Origin: Bacillota bacterium
Lineage (GTDB): Bacteria; Bacillota; Clostridia; Peptostreptococcales; Anaerovoracaceae
DNA length: 64,000 nt
Assembly: GCA_022770665.1 (NCBI GenBank)
Contig: JALEHL010000057.1
Coordinates: 1 to 64,000, forward strand
Reading direction: 5' to 3'
Every line of letters starts with the position of its first letter. Within the stretch, counting starts at the first letter, position 1. Position numbers and translations under genes: made by a program. Below, piece after piece: positions 17,741-25,183 of the stretch. The notes under the pieces are model-generated. The model made no database searches and was not told the DNA's origin. It saw only the letters and a program-made list of their open reading frames with translations.

Positions 17741-17806
17741 CTGCTGTCTGCTGCTGTCTACTGCTGTCTACAGCTGTCTACTGCTGTCTGCAGCTGTCTA
17801 CTGCTG
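17741..17806. repeat. Ten-base tandem repeat (CTGCTGTCTA type)
   Basis: Six to seven head-to-tail units of ten bases: CTGCTGTCTG, CTGCTGTCTA (twice), CAGCTGTCTA, CTGCTGTCTG, CAGCTGTCTA, then a partial CTGCTG. The last units overlap the stop codon and the final two glutamine codons of cotJC. The array fills the space between two convergent genes and is probably a slippage-prone minisatellite. Confidence 0.9.
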
Positions 17807-18403
17807 GCGCAGGTCGAATTCCGGGTTAATGGCATAGAAATTTTTACTGTTCAGATTATCCTGTACGATGCGCAGCCCTTCCCCGAAACGCTGGAAGTGC
17901 ACGATCTCCCGCTCACGCAGGAAACGGATCGGATCGATGACATCCGGATCATCTGCCAGACGGAGAATATTGTCGTAAGTGGTCCGAGCCTTCTGCTCTG
18001 CTGCCATATCTTCCGTAAGATCCGTGATGGCATCGCCCTTGGAAGCGAAACACAGCGCGTCGAACGGAAAGCCTGCCGCGGCCTGAGCATAGATTCCGGC
18101 GGTATGGTCCACGAAATAGGTCTCCATGCCGGCGGCTTTGATTTCCTCAATCGTCATGTTCCGTGTCAGCTGGCGGACGATGGTCGCCACCATTTCCAGG
18201 TGACCCAGCTCTTCCGTTGCGATGTCAGTCAGCACACCGGCAACTTCCCGGAACGGCATGGTATAACGCTGCGAAAGATAACGGAGGGAGGCTCCCATTT
18301 CGCCGTCCGGACCTCCATACTGGCTGATGATGAATTTTGCCAATGCGGGGTTCGGATTTTTGATATTTACGGGATATTGTAATTTTTTCTCATATTGCCA
18401 CAT
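17798..18403 (-). CDS. cotJC: Spore coat protein CotJC (manganese catalase family)
   Basis: A 201-residue ferritin-like protein of the manganese catalase family, matching CotJC, an inner spore-coat protein. The N terminus MWQYEKKLQYPV and YGGPDGEMGASLRYLSQRY are typical. Dimanganese ligands are carried by glutamates and histidines in DGEMG, TEELGHLEM near 64 and REREIVHFQRFGE near 168. It is the last gene of cotJABC, starting 3 bases after cotJB. Catalase activity has been proposed for the family. Its 3' end runs into the ten-base tandem repeat. Confidence 0.95.
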   Translation of the reverse strand: MWQYEKKLQYPVNIKNPNPALAKFIISQYGGPDGEMGASLRYLSQRYTMPFREVAGVLTDIATEELGHLEMVATIVRQLTRNMTIEEIKAAGMETYFVDHTAGIYAQAAAGFPFDALCFASKGDAITDLTEDMAAEQKARTTYDNILRLADDPDVIDPIRFLREREIVHFQRFGEGLRIVQDNLNSKNFYAINPEFDLRQQ

Positions 18404-18406
18404 AGA

Positions 18407-18655
18407 CTACTCCTCCATTTCCCAGGGCCACGGTCCCTGAACCCAGGTCCAGCCCTGTGTGGTATCCACATCTTCTGCGGTCAGCGGACCAAACTGGCTT
18501 TCAAAGGCGGCCATCGCCTCTGTGTATTCCTTCTGATACTCCATGAAAAAACGCAGCGCAGCCTGGCAGGAAGGATGGGTATCCAGAAAGAGTGCGACAT
18601 CATCCAGAACGAAATCGGCCTCCTGAACCCGGCGCAGTGCTTCTTCTCTGGTCAT
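18407..18655 (-). CDS. cotJB: Spore coat protein CotJB
   Basis: An 82-residue protein with the family pattern: an N-terminal helix MTREEALRRVQEADFVLDD, LDTHPSC near 24, and the tryptophan-rich end GWTWVQGPWPW. It is the middle gene of the cotJ operon and overlaps the end of cotJA by four bases (ATGA), showing translational coupling. CotJ proteins are laid down in the inner coat by the mother cell. No enzymatic motif is visible. Confidence 0.95.
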   Translation of the reverse strand: MTREEALRRVQEADFVLDDVALFLDTHPSCQAALRFFMEYQKEYTEAMAAFESQFGPLTAEDVDTTQGWTWVQGPWPWEMEE

Positions 18656-19041
18656 GGCTGCATTCCTCCTTTCCGAACGCTCTGTTTCCGTCCTGTCATT
18701 GCTGTGATTCCTTCAAATGGGAGATCCAGCACCGGAAAAACGGTTCCGCGCTTCAGCGCGGTGGCAGCAGGATAGGTTTCCGTCCACTGCTGCATCGGTG
18801 TATACGTCATGGCCACTGGCAGATTCCCCAGAAGCTGCCGGTCAAATCCGCTGCCGGAGAGCATGCAGGAAGGTGCAGATACAGATGGCGCAGAAGAATC
18901 CGGCGCCTGTGGAGGCCGGGCAGATGGATTTTGCGAAGAAGAAGGACCGCCGGACGGGCCGGAAGGACCTGGACGGCCGGGTATGCACCCCGGCATTGTG
19001 CCGATGGTAATCGGCATGCCGATATATGGTTCTCGAATCAA
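18652..19041 (-). CDS. cotJA: Spore coat-associated protein CotJA, with Pro/Ser-rich N-terminal extension
   Basis: A 129-residue protein, longer than the usual 70-80. The conserved CotJA core is at the C terminus: LPVAMTYTPMQQW near 75, RGTVFPVLDLPFEG near 99. The first 65 residues hold a low-complexity stretch (GRPGPSGPSGGPSSSQNPS and on) that is absent from short homologues. The start is TTG 19041 with AAGGAG seven bases upstream; there is no better ATG. It heads the cotJABC operon. The extension may be a flexible coat linker; its role is unknown. Confidence 0.88.
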   Translation of the reverse strand: MIREPYIGMPITIGTMPGCIPGRPGPSGPSGGPSSSQNPSARPPQAPDSSAPSVSAPSCMLSGSGFDRQLLGNLPVAMTYTPMQQWTETYPAATALKRGTVFPVLDLPFEGITAMTGRKQSVRKGGMQP

Positions 19042-19072
19042 GATAGTACTCCTTTCTTAATAGAATTCGTTA

Positions 19073-19100
19073 TATAATATGAAGAGGTGGGGAAGGAGGT
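19073..19100 (-). promoter_or_regulatory. Possible mother-cell sporulation promoter for cotJABC
   Basis: Read leftward, CATATTATA (19081-19073) fits the CATAnnnTA -10 of sigma-K and partly sigma-E, with an AC 17 bases upstream (19100-19099). No good sigma-A promoter is seen. The match rests on few bases. Confidence 0.35.
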
Positions 19101-19255
19101 TCTTCCCGCGATCCGGAAACAGAAAAGAGCTTGCAATCTGCAGGAAAGTTTACTATGATATAGGAAAACCAGATGTAAATATCAGGCGGATTTTCCGCAT
19201 TTTAGCACCATTTTAACCGGATTCTGTTATATCATATAGCTGAGAGGGGAAAACG

Positions 19256-20422
19256 ATGAAAATACTGAAAGAGATGAAGATGAGCCAGATACCGGGAGAA
19301 AAAAAAGAGATATATAAAAAATATCTGTCGGAGTCTGCAACCAGAGAATCCATGCAGAAAGATCATCAGAGAAACTGCATTATTTTCCTTGGAATTTTCC
19401 TTCTGGCCACCGGAAGCTCTTTCGTGTTTAACCAGATTGCTTCCGATCCGTCGCTGAATATCGCCATGATTTATGTGATGGGGCTGTTTATGGTAGCCAG
19501 ATACACCGACGGGTATGTGTTCGGCCTGCTTTTTGCGGTGTGCAGCGTCATCAGTGTGAATTACTTTTTCACCGTTCCGTACCGGAATCTGAATTTTACA
19601 ATGGAAGGATATCAGGTGACTTTCGCCGGTATGCTGATTATTGCCATGATCACTTCTGCGATGACCACCCATATGAAGGAGCAGGCTGCAGCACTGGCGG
19701 AGCAGGAAAAGCAGCTGATGGAAGCCCAGAAGGAGAAGATGCGTGCCAATCTTCTGCGGGCAGTATCTCATGATCTGCGGACGCCGCTGACCGGGATCAT
19801 CGGAAACAGTTCTTCCTACCTTGAAATGGAGGACGAGCTGTCTGCGGAAGAGAAACGGGCGCTGGTGTCGCATATTCAGGAGGATGCCAACTGGCTGCTG
19901 AATATGGTCGAAAACCTCCTGTCTGTTACCCGAATTGATAATGAGACAGCGCAGGTCAACAAGTCCTATGAGGCGGTGGACGAAGTGGTGGCATCTTCTG
20001 TCGTCCGCTTTCGCAAACGGTTTCCGGACGCACAAGTGGAGGTACGCGTCCCGGATGATGTGGTCATGGTGATGATGGACGTCATGCTGATTGAGCAGGT
20101 TCTGATTAATATCCTGCAGAATGCACAGCTGCATGCCCATACCCAAAAACCGATCCGGCTGTATGTAGAGGAAGATGAGAACGATGTGTGGTTTCATGTC
20201 CGGGATTTCGGAGATGGAATCGATGAAAGCCGTCTCAGCACGATTTTTGACGGGGAAGGATACCGGGATACCGTCAAAGAATCTGACTCCTATAAGGGGA
20301 TGGGAATCGGACTTTCCATCTGCAAAACCATTGTGACTGCGCATGGAGGCACGATCGGAGCGATCAATCATGAGGAGGGAGCGGAATTTTATTTTTCTCT
20401 TCCGAAGGAAATGGAGGAATAG
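19256..20422 (+). CDS. KdpD-like sensor histidine kinase lacking the KdpD and Usp domains
   Basis: A 388-residue membrane kinase. Residues 40-140 form a four-helix DUF4118 module as in KdpD, followed by a coiled-coil linker (EQAAALAEQEKQLMEAQ), a HisKA domain with the phospho-acceptor in SHDLRTPL near 171, and an HATPase domain with NILQNAQ, DFGDGID and GMGIGLSI. The N-terminal KdpD (potassium/turgor) and Usp domains of full KdpD are absent. It lies 3 bases before an OmpR-type regulator and pairs with it. No kdpFABC genes lie in the window, so control of potassium uptake is not shown. Confidence 0.9.
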   Translation: MKILKEMKMSQIPGEKKEIYKKYLSESATRESMQKDHQRNCIIFLGIFLLATGSSFVFNQIASDPSLNIAMIYVMGLFMVARYTDGYVFGLLFAVCSVISVNYFFTVPYRNLNFTMEGYQVTFAGMLIIAMITSAMTTHMKEQAAALAEQEKQLMEAQKEKMRANLLRAVSHDLRTPLTGIIGNSSSYLEMEDELSAEEKRALVSHIQEDANWLLNMVENLLSVTRIDNETAQVNKSYEAVDEVVASSVVRFRKRFPDAQVEVRVPDDVVMVMMDVMLIEQVLINILQNAQLHAHTQKPIRLYVEEDENDVWFHVRDFGDGIDESRLSTIFDGEGYRDTVKESDSYKGMGIGLSICKTIVTAHGGTIGAINHEEGAEFYFSLPKEMEE

Positions 20423-20425
20423 AGG

Positions 20426-21139
20426 ATGACACAGAAAATATCAGTACTGATCATTGAAGATGAAAAAAGCATTTGCGATTTTGTTGCGAAAACGCTTCAG
20501 TCCCATGACTATAAAACAATGGCGGTCCAGAACGGAAAAGACGGCCTAGCGCAGCTGACTTCCGCACTGCCGGATATTGTTCTGCTCGATCTGGGACTTC
20601 CGGATATGGACGGAATGGATATCATAAAACAGACCAGGCAGTGGTCCAGTGTTCCGATCATTGTGATTTCTGCCAGAGCACAGGAAAAGGAAAAAGTGGC
20701 GGCACTGGACAGCGGTGCTGACGATTATATCACGAAACCCTTCGGGACCAATGAGCTCCTTGCCCGGATCCGGACGGCGATCCGGCATAACAATAAGATT
20801 GTGGACGATCCGGTCAATGCAAACCGGCCGTACAGTGCAGGCGGCCTGAAGATTGATTTCGAGAAACGGCTTGTGACGGTAGATGGAAAGGAAGTCCATC
20901 TGACCCGGGTGGAGTACAAGATTGTTTCTCTTCTGGCGAAAAATTCCGGCAAGGTGATGACGTATGATTCGCTGATCAATCAGGTCTGGGGTCCTTATGC
21001 CGATGGCAACAACCGGATCCTGCGGGTAAATATGGCCAATATCCGACGCAAGCTGGAAGCCAATCCCGGTGAGCCAAAATATATCTTTACAGAACTGGGA
21101 ATTGGATATAGAATGTTAGAGGACGAATCGTTAGCATAA
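20426..21139 (+). CDS. OmpR family response regulator, KdpE-like
   Basis: A 237-residue two-domain regulator. The receiver has the acidic pair IEDEKS, phospho-acceptor Asp in LLDLGLPDMDG near 53, the threonine/serine switch in IVISARAQ near 80 and the lysine in YITKPFG near 103. The winged-helix DNA-binding domain ends VNMANIRRKLEANPGEPKYI and TELGIGYRM as in KdpE. It starts 3 bases after the kinase and forms one transcription unit with it, closed by a weak terminator. Targets are unknown; potassium genes are absent nearby. Confidence 0.92.
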   Translation: MTQKISVLIIEDEKSICDFVAKTLQSHDYKTMAVQNGKDGLAQLTSALPDIVLLDLGLPDMDGMDIIKQTRQWSSVPIIVISARAQEKEKVAALDSGADDYITKPFGTNELLARIRTAIRHNNKIVDDPVNANRPYSAGGLKIDFEKRLVTVDGKEVHLTRVEYKIVSLLAKNSGKVMTYDSLINQVWGPYADGNNRILRVNMANIRRKLEANPGEPKYIFTELGIGYRMLEDESLA

Positions 21140-21166
21140 AGAAACACACGATGAAAATGTGACAGA

Positions 21167-21204
21167 GGAGTCAGTTCCGGAAAGGGGCTGGCTTTTTCTT
21201 TTCA
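21167..21204 (+). terminator. Probable terminator after the KdpDE-like pair
   Basis: GTCAGTTCC and GGGGCTGGC pair with several G-T wobbles around GGAAA, followed by TTTTTCTTTT. The stem is weak but the T-tract is good. Confidence 0.6.
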
Positions 21205-21241
21205 GAAAGATATAGGAAAACAGATTAGGAGAGCGACAGAA

Positions 21242-22807
21242 ATGAATGAGAAACGAAGGAATATGACACTGGAAGAAGCCCGTGAGATTATCGACCGGCA
21301 GGACCAGATCATTCTGAAGGCATTCGGAACCCGTATGGAGGCGGCAGGACAGATCGCACGCGTGAAATCACAGAAGGGAACGCCGGTTTATGTGCCCGCA
21401 AGAGAACAGGAGATCCTCAGCCGCATTGCTGAAAAAGCAGCAGAACTTCAGCCGGAGGGATTACCGGAATATGCAGTGGAACTTTACCGGAAGATCATGG
21501 AACTGAGCAGGCAGTATCAGAATACGATCCGCCGGTTCGGTCTGCTGGGAAGGAAACTTTCCCACAGCTTTTCGCCGGAGATTCACCGGATGCTGGGGGA
21601 ATACTGCGAGCCATACCGCTATGAGATCTTTGAAAAAGAACCGGAAGAACTGGAATCTTTCCTGCTGCACGGGGAATGGACCGGACTGAATGTCACCATT
21701 CCCTATAAGCAGGCCGTGATGGCATACTGCGATGAAATTTCGCCGCAGGCGCAGCGGATCGGCGCGGTCAATACATTGGTTCGGCGGGAAGGAAAGATTT
21801 TCGGATATAATACAGATTATACCGGGTTCCGGCAGACCGTGGAGGAGTCCGGTGTACAGGTTCAGGGCGCAAAATGTATCGTGCTGGGGTCCGGCGGTGC
21901 GTCGAAGGCGGTGGTGTGTGTGCTGGAGGATCTCGGCGCATCGGAAGTGATCGTGGTCAGCCGGGACGGAAAGACAGGCTGTGACTACAGTCAGCTGAAG
22001 GAGAAGCATCTGGATGCAAAAATTCTGGTGAATGCCACACCGGTGGGCATGTATCCGGATAACGGCCGCTCTGCGGTATATCCGGGCACCTTTCCGCAGC
22101 TGGAATGGGTATTTGACCTGATCTACAACCCGCTGCGGACGAATCTTCTGTGCCAGGCCCGCAAGTCGGATATTGAAGGCGTGAATGGACTGAAGATGCT
22201 GGTAGCACAGGCCAAGGCCAGTGCGGAGCTGTTCCTTTCGTGTAAAATCGAGGATCGTGCCGTGGCGCAGATCGAAGGAAAGCTTGCGATGGAAAAGGAA
22301 AACATCGTGCTGATCGGGATGCCGGGCTGCGGCAAGAGCACGATCGGACAGGAGCTGGCAGACCGCACCGGACGGGAATTTATCGATATCGATCAGAAAA
22401 TCGTGGAACGGGCAGGAATGGCAATTACCTCTATCTTCGTGGAAGGCGGAGAAAATGCATTTCGAAAGCTGGAAATGGAAGCATGCGCGGAACTGCAGCA
22501 GAAGACAGGCGCGGTGATCGCCTGCGGCGGCGGGGTCATCACCAGAGAGGAGAACTATTATTCTCTCGCAGAAAACGGGCGGTTTGTTTTTCTGAATCGG
22601 GATATTGATGTGCTGCCTACAGACGGCCGGCCGGTGAGTCAGAGCACGCCGCTGGCACATCTTTACGCGCAGCGTCTCCCTCTTTATAGAAACTGGTGCG
22701 ATATGGAAGTACAAAATAACGGGAAGACAATCGGGGAAGTGACTGAAGAGATCCTTCGCCGGTGTGAGACGGGAACCGCAGGCGAACAGCAGGAGGGCAG
22801 CTGCTGA
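21242..22807 (+). CDS. Trifunctional chorismate mutase-shikimate dehydrogenase-shikimate kinase
   Basis: A 521-residue fusion of three aromatic-pathway enzymes. Residues 7-95 are an AroQ-type chorismate mutase (EEAREIIDRQDQIILKAF, ARVKSQKGTPV, REQEIL). Residues 99-345 are shikimate dehydrogenase (AroE): KLSHSFSPEIH, catalytic lysine in NVTIPYKQA, NTDYTGF and the NADP loop GSGGASKA. Residues 352-515 are shikimate kinase (AroK): Walker A GMPGCGKST, DIDQKI, ACGGGV and the lid DGRPV. Shikimate dehydrogenase and kinase are consecutive steps, while chorismate mutase acts two steps later. Joining mutase to this pair, not to prephenate dehydratase, is uncommon; a separate prephenate dehydratase is at 32695. 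All active-site motifs look intact. Weak terminator before it, transporter gene overlapping its stop. Confidence 0.95.
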   Translation: MNEKRRNMTLEEAREIIDRQDQIILKAFGTRMEAAGQIARVKSQKGTPVYVPAREQEILSRIAEKAAELQPEGLPEYAVELYRKIMELSRQYQNTIRRFGLLGRKLSHSFSPEIHRMLGEYCEPYRYEIFEKEPEELESFLLHGEWTGLNVTIPYKQAVMAYCDEISPQAQRIGAVNTLVRREGKIFGYNTDYTGFRQTVEESGVQVQGAKCIVLGSGGASKAVVCVLEDLGASEVIVVSRDGKTGCDYSQLKEKHLDAKILVNATPVGMYPDNGRSAVYPGTFPQLEWVFDLIYNPLRTNLLCQARKSDIEGVNGLKMLVAQAKASAELFLSCKIEDRAVAQIEGKLAMEKENIVLIGMPGCGKSTIGQELADRTGREFIDIDQKIVERAGMAITSIFVEGGENAFRKLEMEACAELQQKTGAVIACGGGVITREENYYSLAENGRFVFLNRDIDVLPTDGRPVSQSTPLAHLYAQRLPLYRNWCDMEVQNNGKTIGEVTEEILRRCETGTAGEQQEGSC

Positions 22808-23724
22808 TGTATGGAGATCTGTTCAATCTGATGGCTGTGATGCTTCTGATGATGGCGGCCGGTCTGCTTCTGATGAAGGCTGGCCTGATCAGCCGGGAAG
22901 GGAAGCAGTCCCTGGTCAATATAATCCTGTATCTGATACTTCCATGCAATATCATCAAAGCATTCTGCATCGAAATCTCCCTGCGTGAGATCCAGGCGAT
23001 GGGCGCAGCTTTGATCGGATCCCTGGGAATCCAGATGTTTTATGTGCTGCTGAACCGTTTCCTTTACAACCGGTTTCCTGATTCGGAAAAACCGGTGTAC
23101 CAGTATGCAACGCTCTGCTCCAACGCCGGGTTCCTGGGAAATCCCATCGCACAAGGGGTATTCGGAGATCTGGGGCTGCTGTATGCCTCTGTCTTTCTGA
23201 TCCCGCAGCGGGTGGTCATGTGGACTGCAGGAATCTCCTGCTTTGCACAGGCGGCCAGCAGAAAGGAAGCGGTGCGGAAGGTGCTGCTGCATCCCTGTAT
23301 CATTGCGGTTGAGATCGGTCTGGTTCTTCTTCTGTTTCAGGTACAGCTCCCGGCACCGCTGGATCAGACGCTGACTGGGTTCAGCCGGTGCTGCAGCGGG
23401 ATGACAATGCTGTATATCGGTACAGTGCTGGGGGACGTGGACTTCCGGACGCTTGCCAGTGTGCGGCAGGTTTACTTCGGGATGCTACGGCTGGTCGTCA
23501 TCCCTGCTGCAGTGTGGGGGGTATTTCTGCTACTGCGTGTGGACCCGCTGGTGACAGGGGTGTGCGTGCTGATGACGGCGATGCCTGCAGGAAACACGAC
23601 AGCGATTCTTGCAGCAAAATATCATAAGAATGAAGAGGCGGCAGTGCGCTGTGTCGTATTTACCACAGCGCTGTCGCTGATTACGACGCCGGTCTGGAGC
23701 TTTCTCCTGACGGCTGCACTGTAA
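22807..23724 (+). CDS. AEC (auxin efflux carrier-like) family transporter
   Basis: A 305-residue membrane protein with about nine to ten hydrophobic segments. It fits the AEC family, bile/arsenite/riboflavin-fold carriers that export or import organic acids such as malate. Signatures include the N-terminal helix pair around KAGLISREGKQSL, the LPCNIIKAF break near 38, SNAGFLGNPIA near 107 and the C-terminal MPAGNTTAILAAKY near 259. The start ATG overlaps the last base of the trifunctional aro gene, so the two are translationally coupled. That hints at transport of a shikimate-pathway compound, but this is only context. A strong terminator follows. Confidence 0.9.
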   Translation: MYGDLFNLMAVMLLMMAAGLLLMKAGLISREGKQSLVNIILYLILPCNIIKAFCIEISLREIQAMGAALIGSLGIQMFYVLLNRFLYNRFPDSEKPVYQYATLCSNAGFLGNPIAQGVFGDLGLLYASVFLIPQRVVMWTAGISCFAQAASRKEAVRKVLLHPCIIAVEIGLVLLLFQVQLPAPLDQTLTGFSRCCSGMTMLYIGTVLGDVDFRTLASVRQVYFGMLRLVVIPAAVWGVFLLLRVDPLVTGVCVLMTAMPAGNTTAILAAKYHKNEEAAVRCVVFTTALSLITTPVWSFLLTAAL

Positions 23725-23728
23725 AACA

Positions 23729-23772
23729 GAAAGGCTGCCCGTTCTGAAAATGACAGAACGGGCAGCCTTTCT
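23729..23772. terminator. Bidirectional terminator between convergent genes
   Basis: AAAGGCTGCCCGTTCTG/CAGAACGGGCAGCCTTT is a perfect 17-pair stem with a short AAAATGA loop, and serves the AEC gene and the leftward RHH/SPFH pair. Confidence 0.95.
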
Positions 23773-23794
23773 TCCATCGTGCCGGTATGGCACA

Positions 23795-23959
23795 TCATTT
23801 TTTACCCCGCCTTTTTACAGCTTCTGTGAGAAGATATTCGATCTGGCCGTTCACGGAACGAAACTCATCTTCTGCCCATGCGCAGAGCTCGGCGTACAGG
23901 GCAGTATTCAGCCGGAGCGGGACCTGCTTCTTCGGTTTTCCTTTCTTTTCTTCTGCCAA
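23795..23959 (-). CDS. Small ribbon-helix-helix protein (TTG start)
   Basis: A 54-residue basic protein on the minus strand. It starts at TTG 23959 (AAGGGG eight bases upstream, in-frame stop just before), 15 bases past the SPFH stop. The sequence has a lysine-rich head (MAEEKKGKPKKQ), a short beta strand (VPLRLNTAL) and two helices (YAELCAWAEDEFRS, VNGQIEYLLTEAVKRRG), the plan of Arc/MetJ-type ribbon-helix-helix proteins, which bind DNA as dimers. The phrase SVNGQIEYLL is typical of Arc-like second helices. Its position directly after an SPFH gene suggests a conserved pair. Target unknown; it may regulate its own operon. Confidence 0.8.
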   Translation of the reverse strand: MAEEKKGKPKKQVPLRLNTALYAELCAWAEDEFRSVNGQIEYLLTEAVKRRGKK

Positions 23960-23974
23960 AAGGGCATCCCCTTT

Positions 23975-25012
23975 CTAGTACAGACTTCCGCTGTTTACGA
24001 TAGGCTGAGCATCTTTATTTCCGCAGAGCACGACCAGAAGATTGCTGACCATTGCAGCTTTCCGCTCTTCATCCAGCTCCACGATCTGATTTTCACTGAG
24101 TTTTTCCAGTGCCATTTCGACCATGCCGACGGCTCCGTCTACGATCATTTTCCGTGCATCAATGATGGCAGAAGCCTGCTGGCGCTGCAGCATGGCGGCT
24201 GCGATTTCCGGCGCATAGGCCAGATGCGTGATGCGGGCTTCCAGAATCTCGATACCGGCGACATCCACTTTTTCCTGAATCGCCTCCTTCAGCTTGTCAG
24301 AAATTTCCTGGCTGGAACCGCGCAGAGAACGCTCACCGCTGTCTTCCGGCGCATCATAAGGGTACAGGCGGACGATATTCCGCAGTGCGGAGTCGCACTG
24401 GATGGAAAGGTATTCACAGTAATTGTCTACATTGAATACCGCTTTGGTCGTGTCGATAATCTTCCAGATGACGATGATGCCGATTTCAATCGGATTCCCC
24501 AGTTCGTCATTGATTTTCTGGCGGGAGTTGCTCAGGGTCATGGCTTTCAGAGATATTTTTTTCGTGGCTTTCGGTGCAGCCTGCGGGGAAGAGCCCTCTG
24601 TACCGGAGGATGGAGCATTGAGCGCAGTAAGTGCCTCGGCACCGGGATTTACAGCCGTCACGAAGGGATTGGTAAAATAGAATCCTGGACCTTTCAGCGT
24701 GCCGTAGTATTTTCCGAACAGTGTGAGAACATAAGCTTCATTGGGTTTCAGAACCTTCAGTCCGGCAAGAAGGATCGGCATGCCGATAGAAAGATACAGG
24801 ATAAAGAGAATCAGCAGGCTGATCCACGCCAGAGCACCCTGCTCTATCCGGATTGCGCTTCCGATAATGCCGATAACAGATAGAATCGACAGCGCGATAT
24901 TCAGAAGCAGCATCAGCATGCCGCTTACTGCTGCGGCAGGACGCTCGCCGTTCACCCCGGGTGCGGATTCTGCGGCCGCAGATTTTTTTTCTTCTTTTAT
25001 GGAATCTGTCAT
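23975..25012 (-). CDS. SPFH/Band 7 domain membrane protein
   Basis: A 345-residue membrane-anchored protein. Residues 30-85 hold two hydrophobic segments, followed by an SPFH (stomatin/prohibitin/flotillin) domain from about 88 ([19 protein letters not shown]) to 290 ([33 protein letters not shown]). A disordered insert of about 25 residues ([17 protein letters not shown]) interrupts it. Such proteins scaffold membrane microdomains and often partner with proteases. The ribbon-helix-helix gene follows on the same strand. The N-terminal 30 residues are charged and probably cytosolic. Confidence 0.9.
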   Translation of the reverse strand: MTDSIKEEKKSAAAESAPGVNGERPAAAVSGMLMLLLNIALSILSVIGIIGSAIRIEQGALAWISLLILFILYLSIGMPILLAGLKVLKPNEAYVLTLFGKYYGTLKGPGFYFTNPFVTAVNPGAEALTALNAPSSGTEGSSPQAAPKATKKISLKAMTLSNSRQKINDELGNPIEIGIIVIWKIIDTTKAVFNVDNYCEYLSIQCDSALRNIVRLYPYDAPEDSGERSLRGSSQEISDKLKEAIQEKVDVAGIEILEARITHLAYAPEIAAAMLQRQQASAIIDARKMIVDGAVGMVEMALEKLSENQIVELDEERKAAMVSNLLVVLCGNKDAQPIVNSGSLY

Positions 25013-25096
25013 TGTAGGAACCTCCTGTAGATTACTTTTTGATATTATTTTGATATCATAATATTATCACTGTATGCGAAAGAAGACAATGTTTTT

Positions 25097-25125
25097 TTGC
25101 ACATCCGGGAAAGATGTGGTAAAAT
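25097..25125 (+). promoter_or_regulatory. Sigma-A promoter for the 1607-residue gene operon
   Basis: TTGCAC (25097-25102), 17-base spacer, TAAAAT (25120-25125), about 58 bases before the start codon. The divergent SPFH gene must use a separate promoter in the AT-rich part near 25030-25075. Confidence 0.7.
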
Positions 25126-25183
25126 TAATCTTACATTGCGGGCTTCCGCGCGGAAGCTCTGAAGGAGGCGGAACTGCGGAGAG

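Noticed and set aside
17741-17806. Possible CRISPR-like repeat array
   Set aside because: Units are only ten bases long and directly adjacent, with no spacers and no cas genes nearby.
17735-18382. 215-codon plus-strand frame
   Set aside because: It is antisense to cotJC, begins inside the ten-base repeat and has no recognisable protein features.
19256-21139. A complete kdp potassium system
   Set aside because: The kinase lacks the KdpD and Usp sensor domains and there is no kdpFABC nearby, so only a KdpDE-like label is justified.
21140-21241. T-box or tryptophan/phenylalanine attenuator before the aro fusion
   Set aside because: The gap is short, holds only a weak terminator and no T-box core or leader peptide.
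21461-22714. 417-codon minus-strand frame
   Set aside because: Shadow of the trifunctional aro gene; rich in His/Arg/Leu as mirrored coding frames are.
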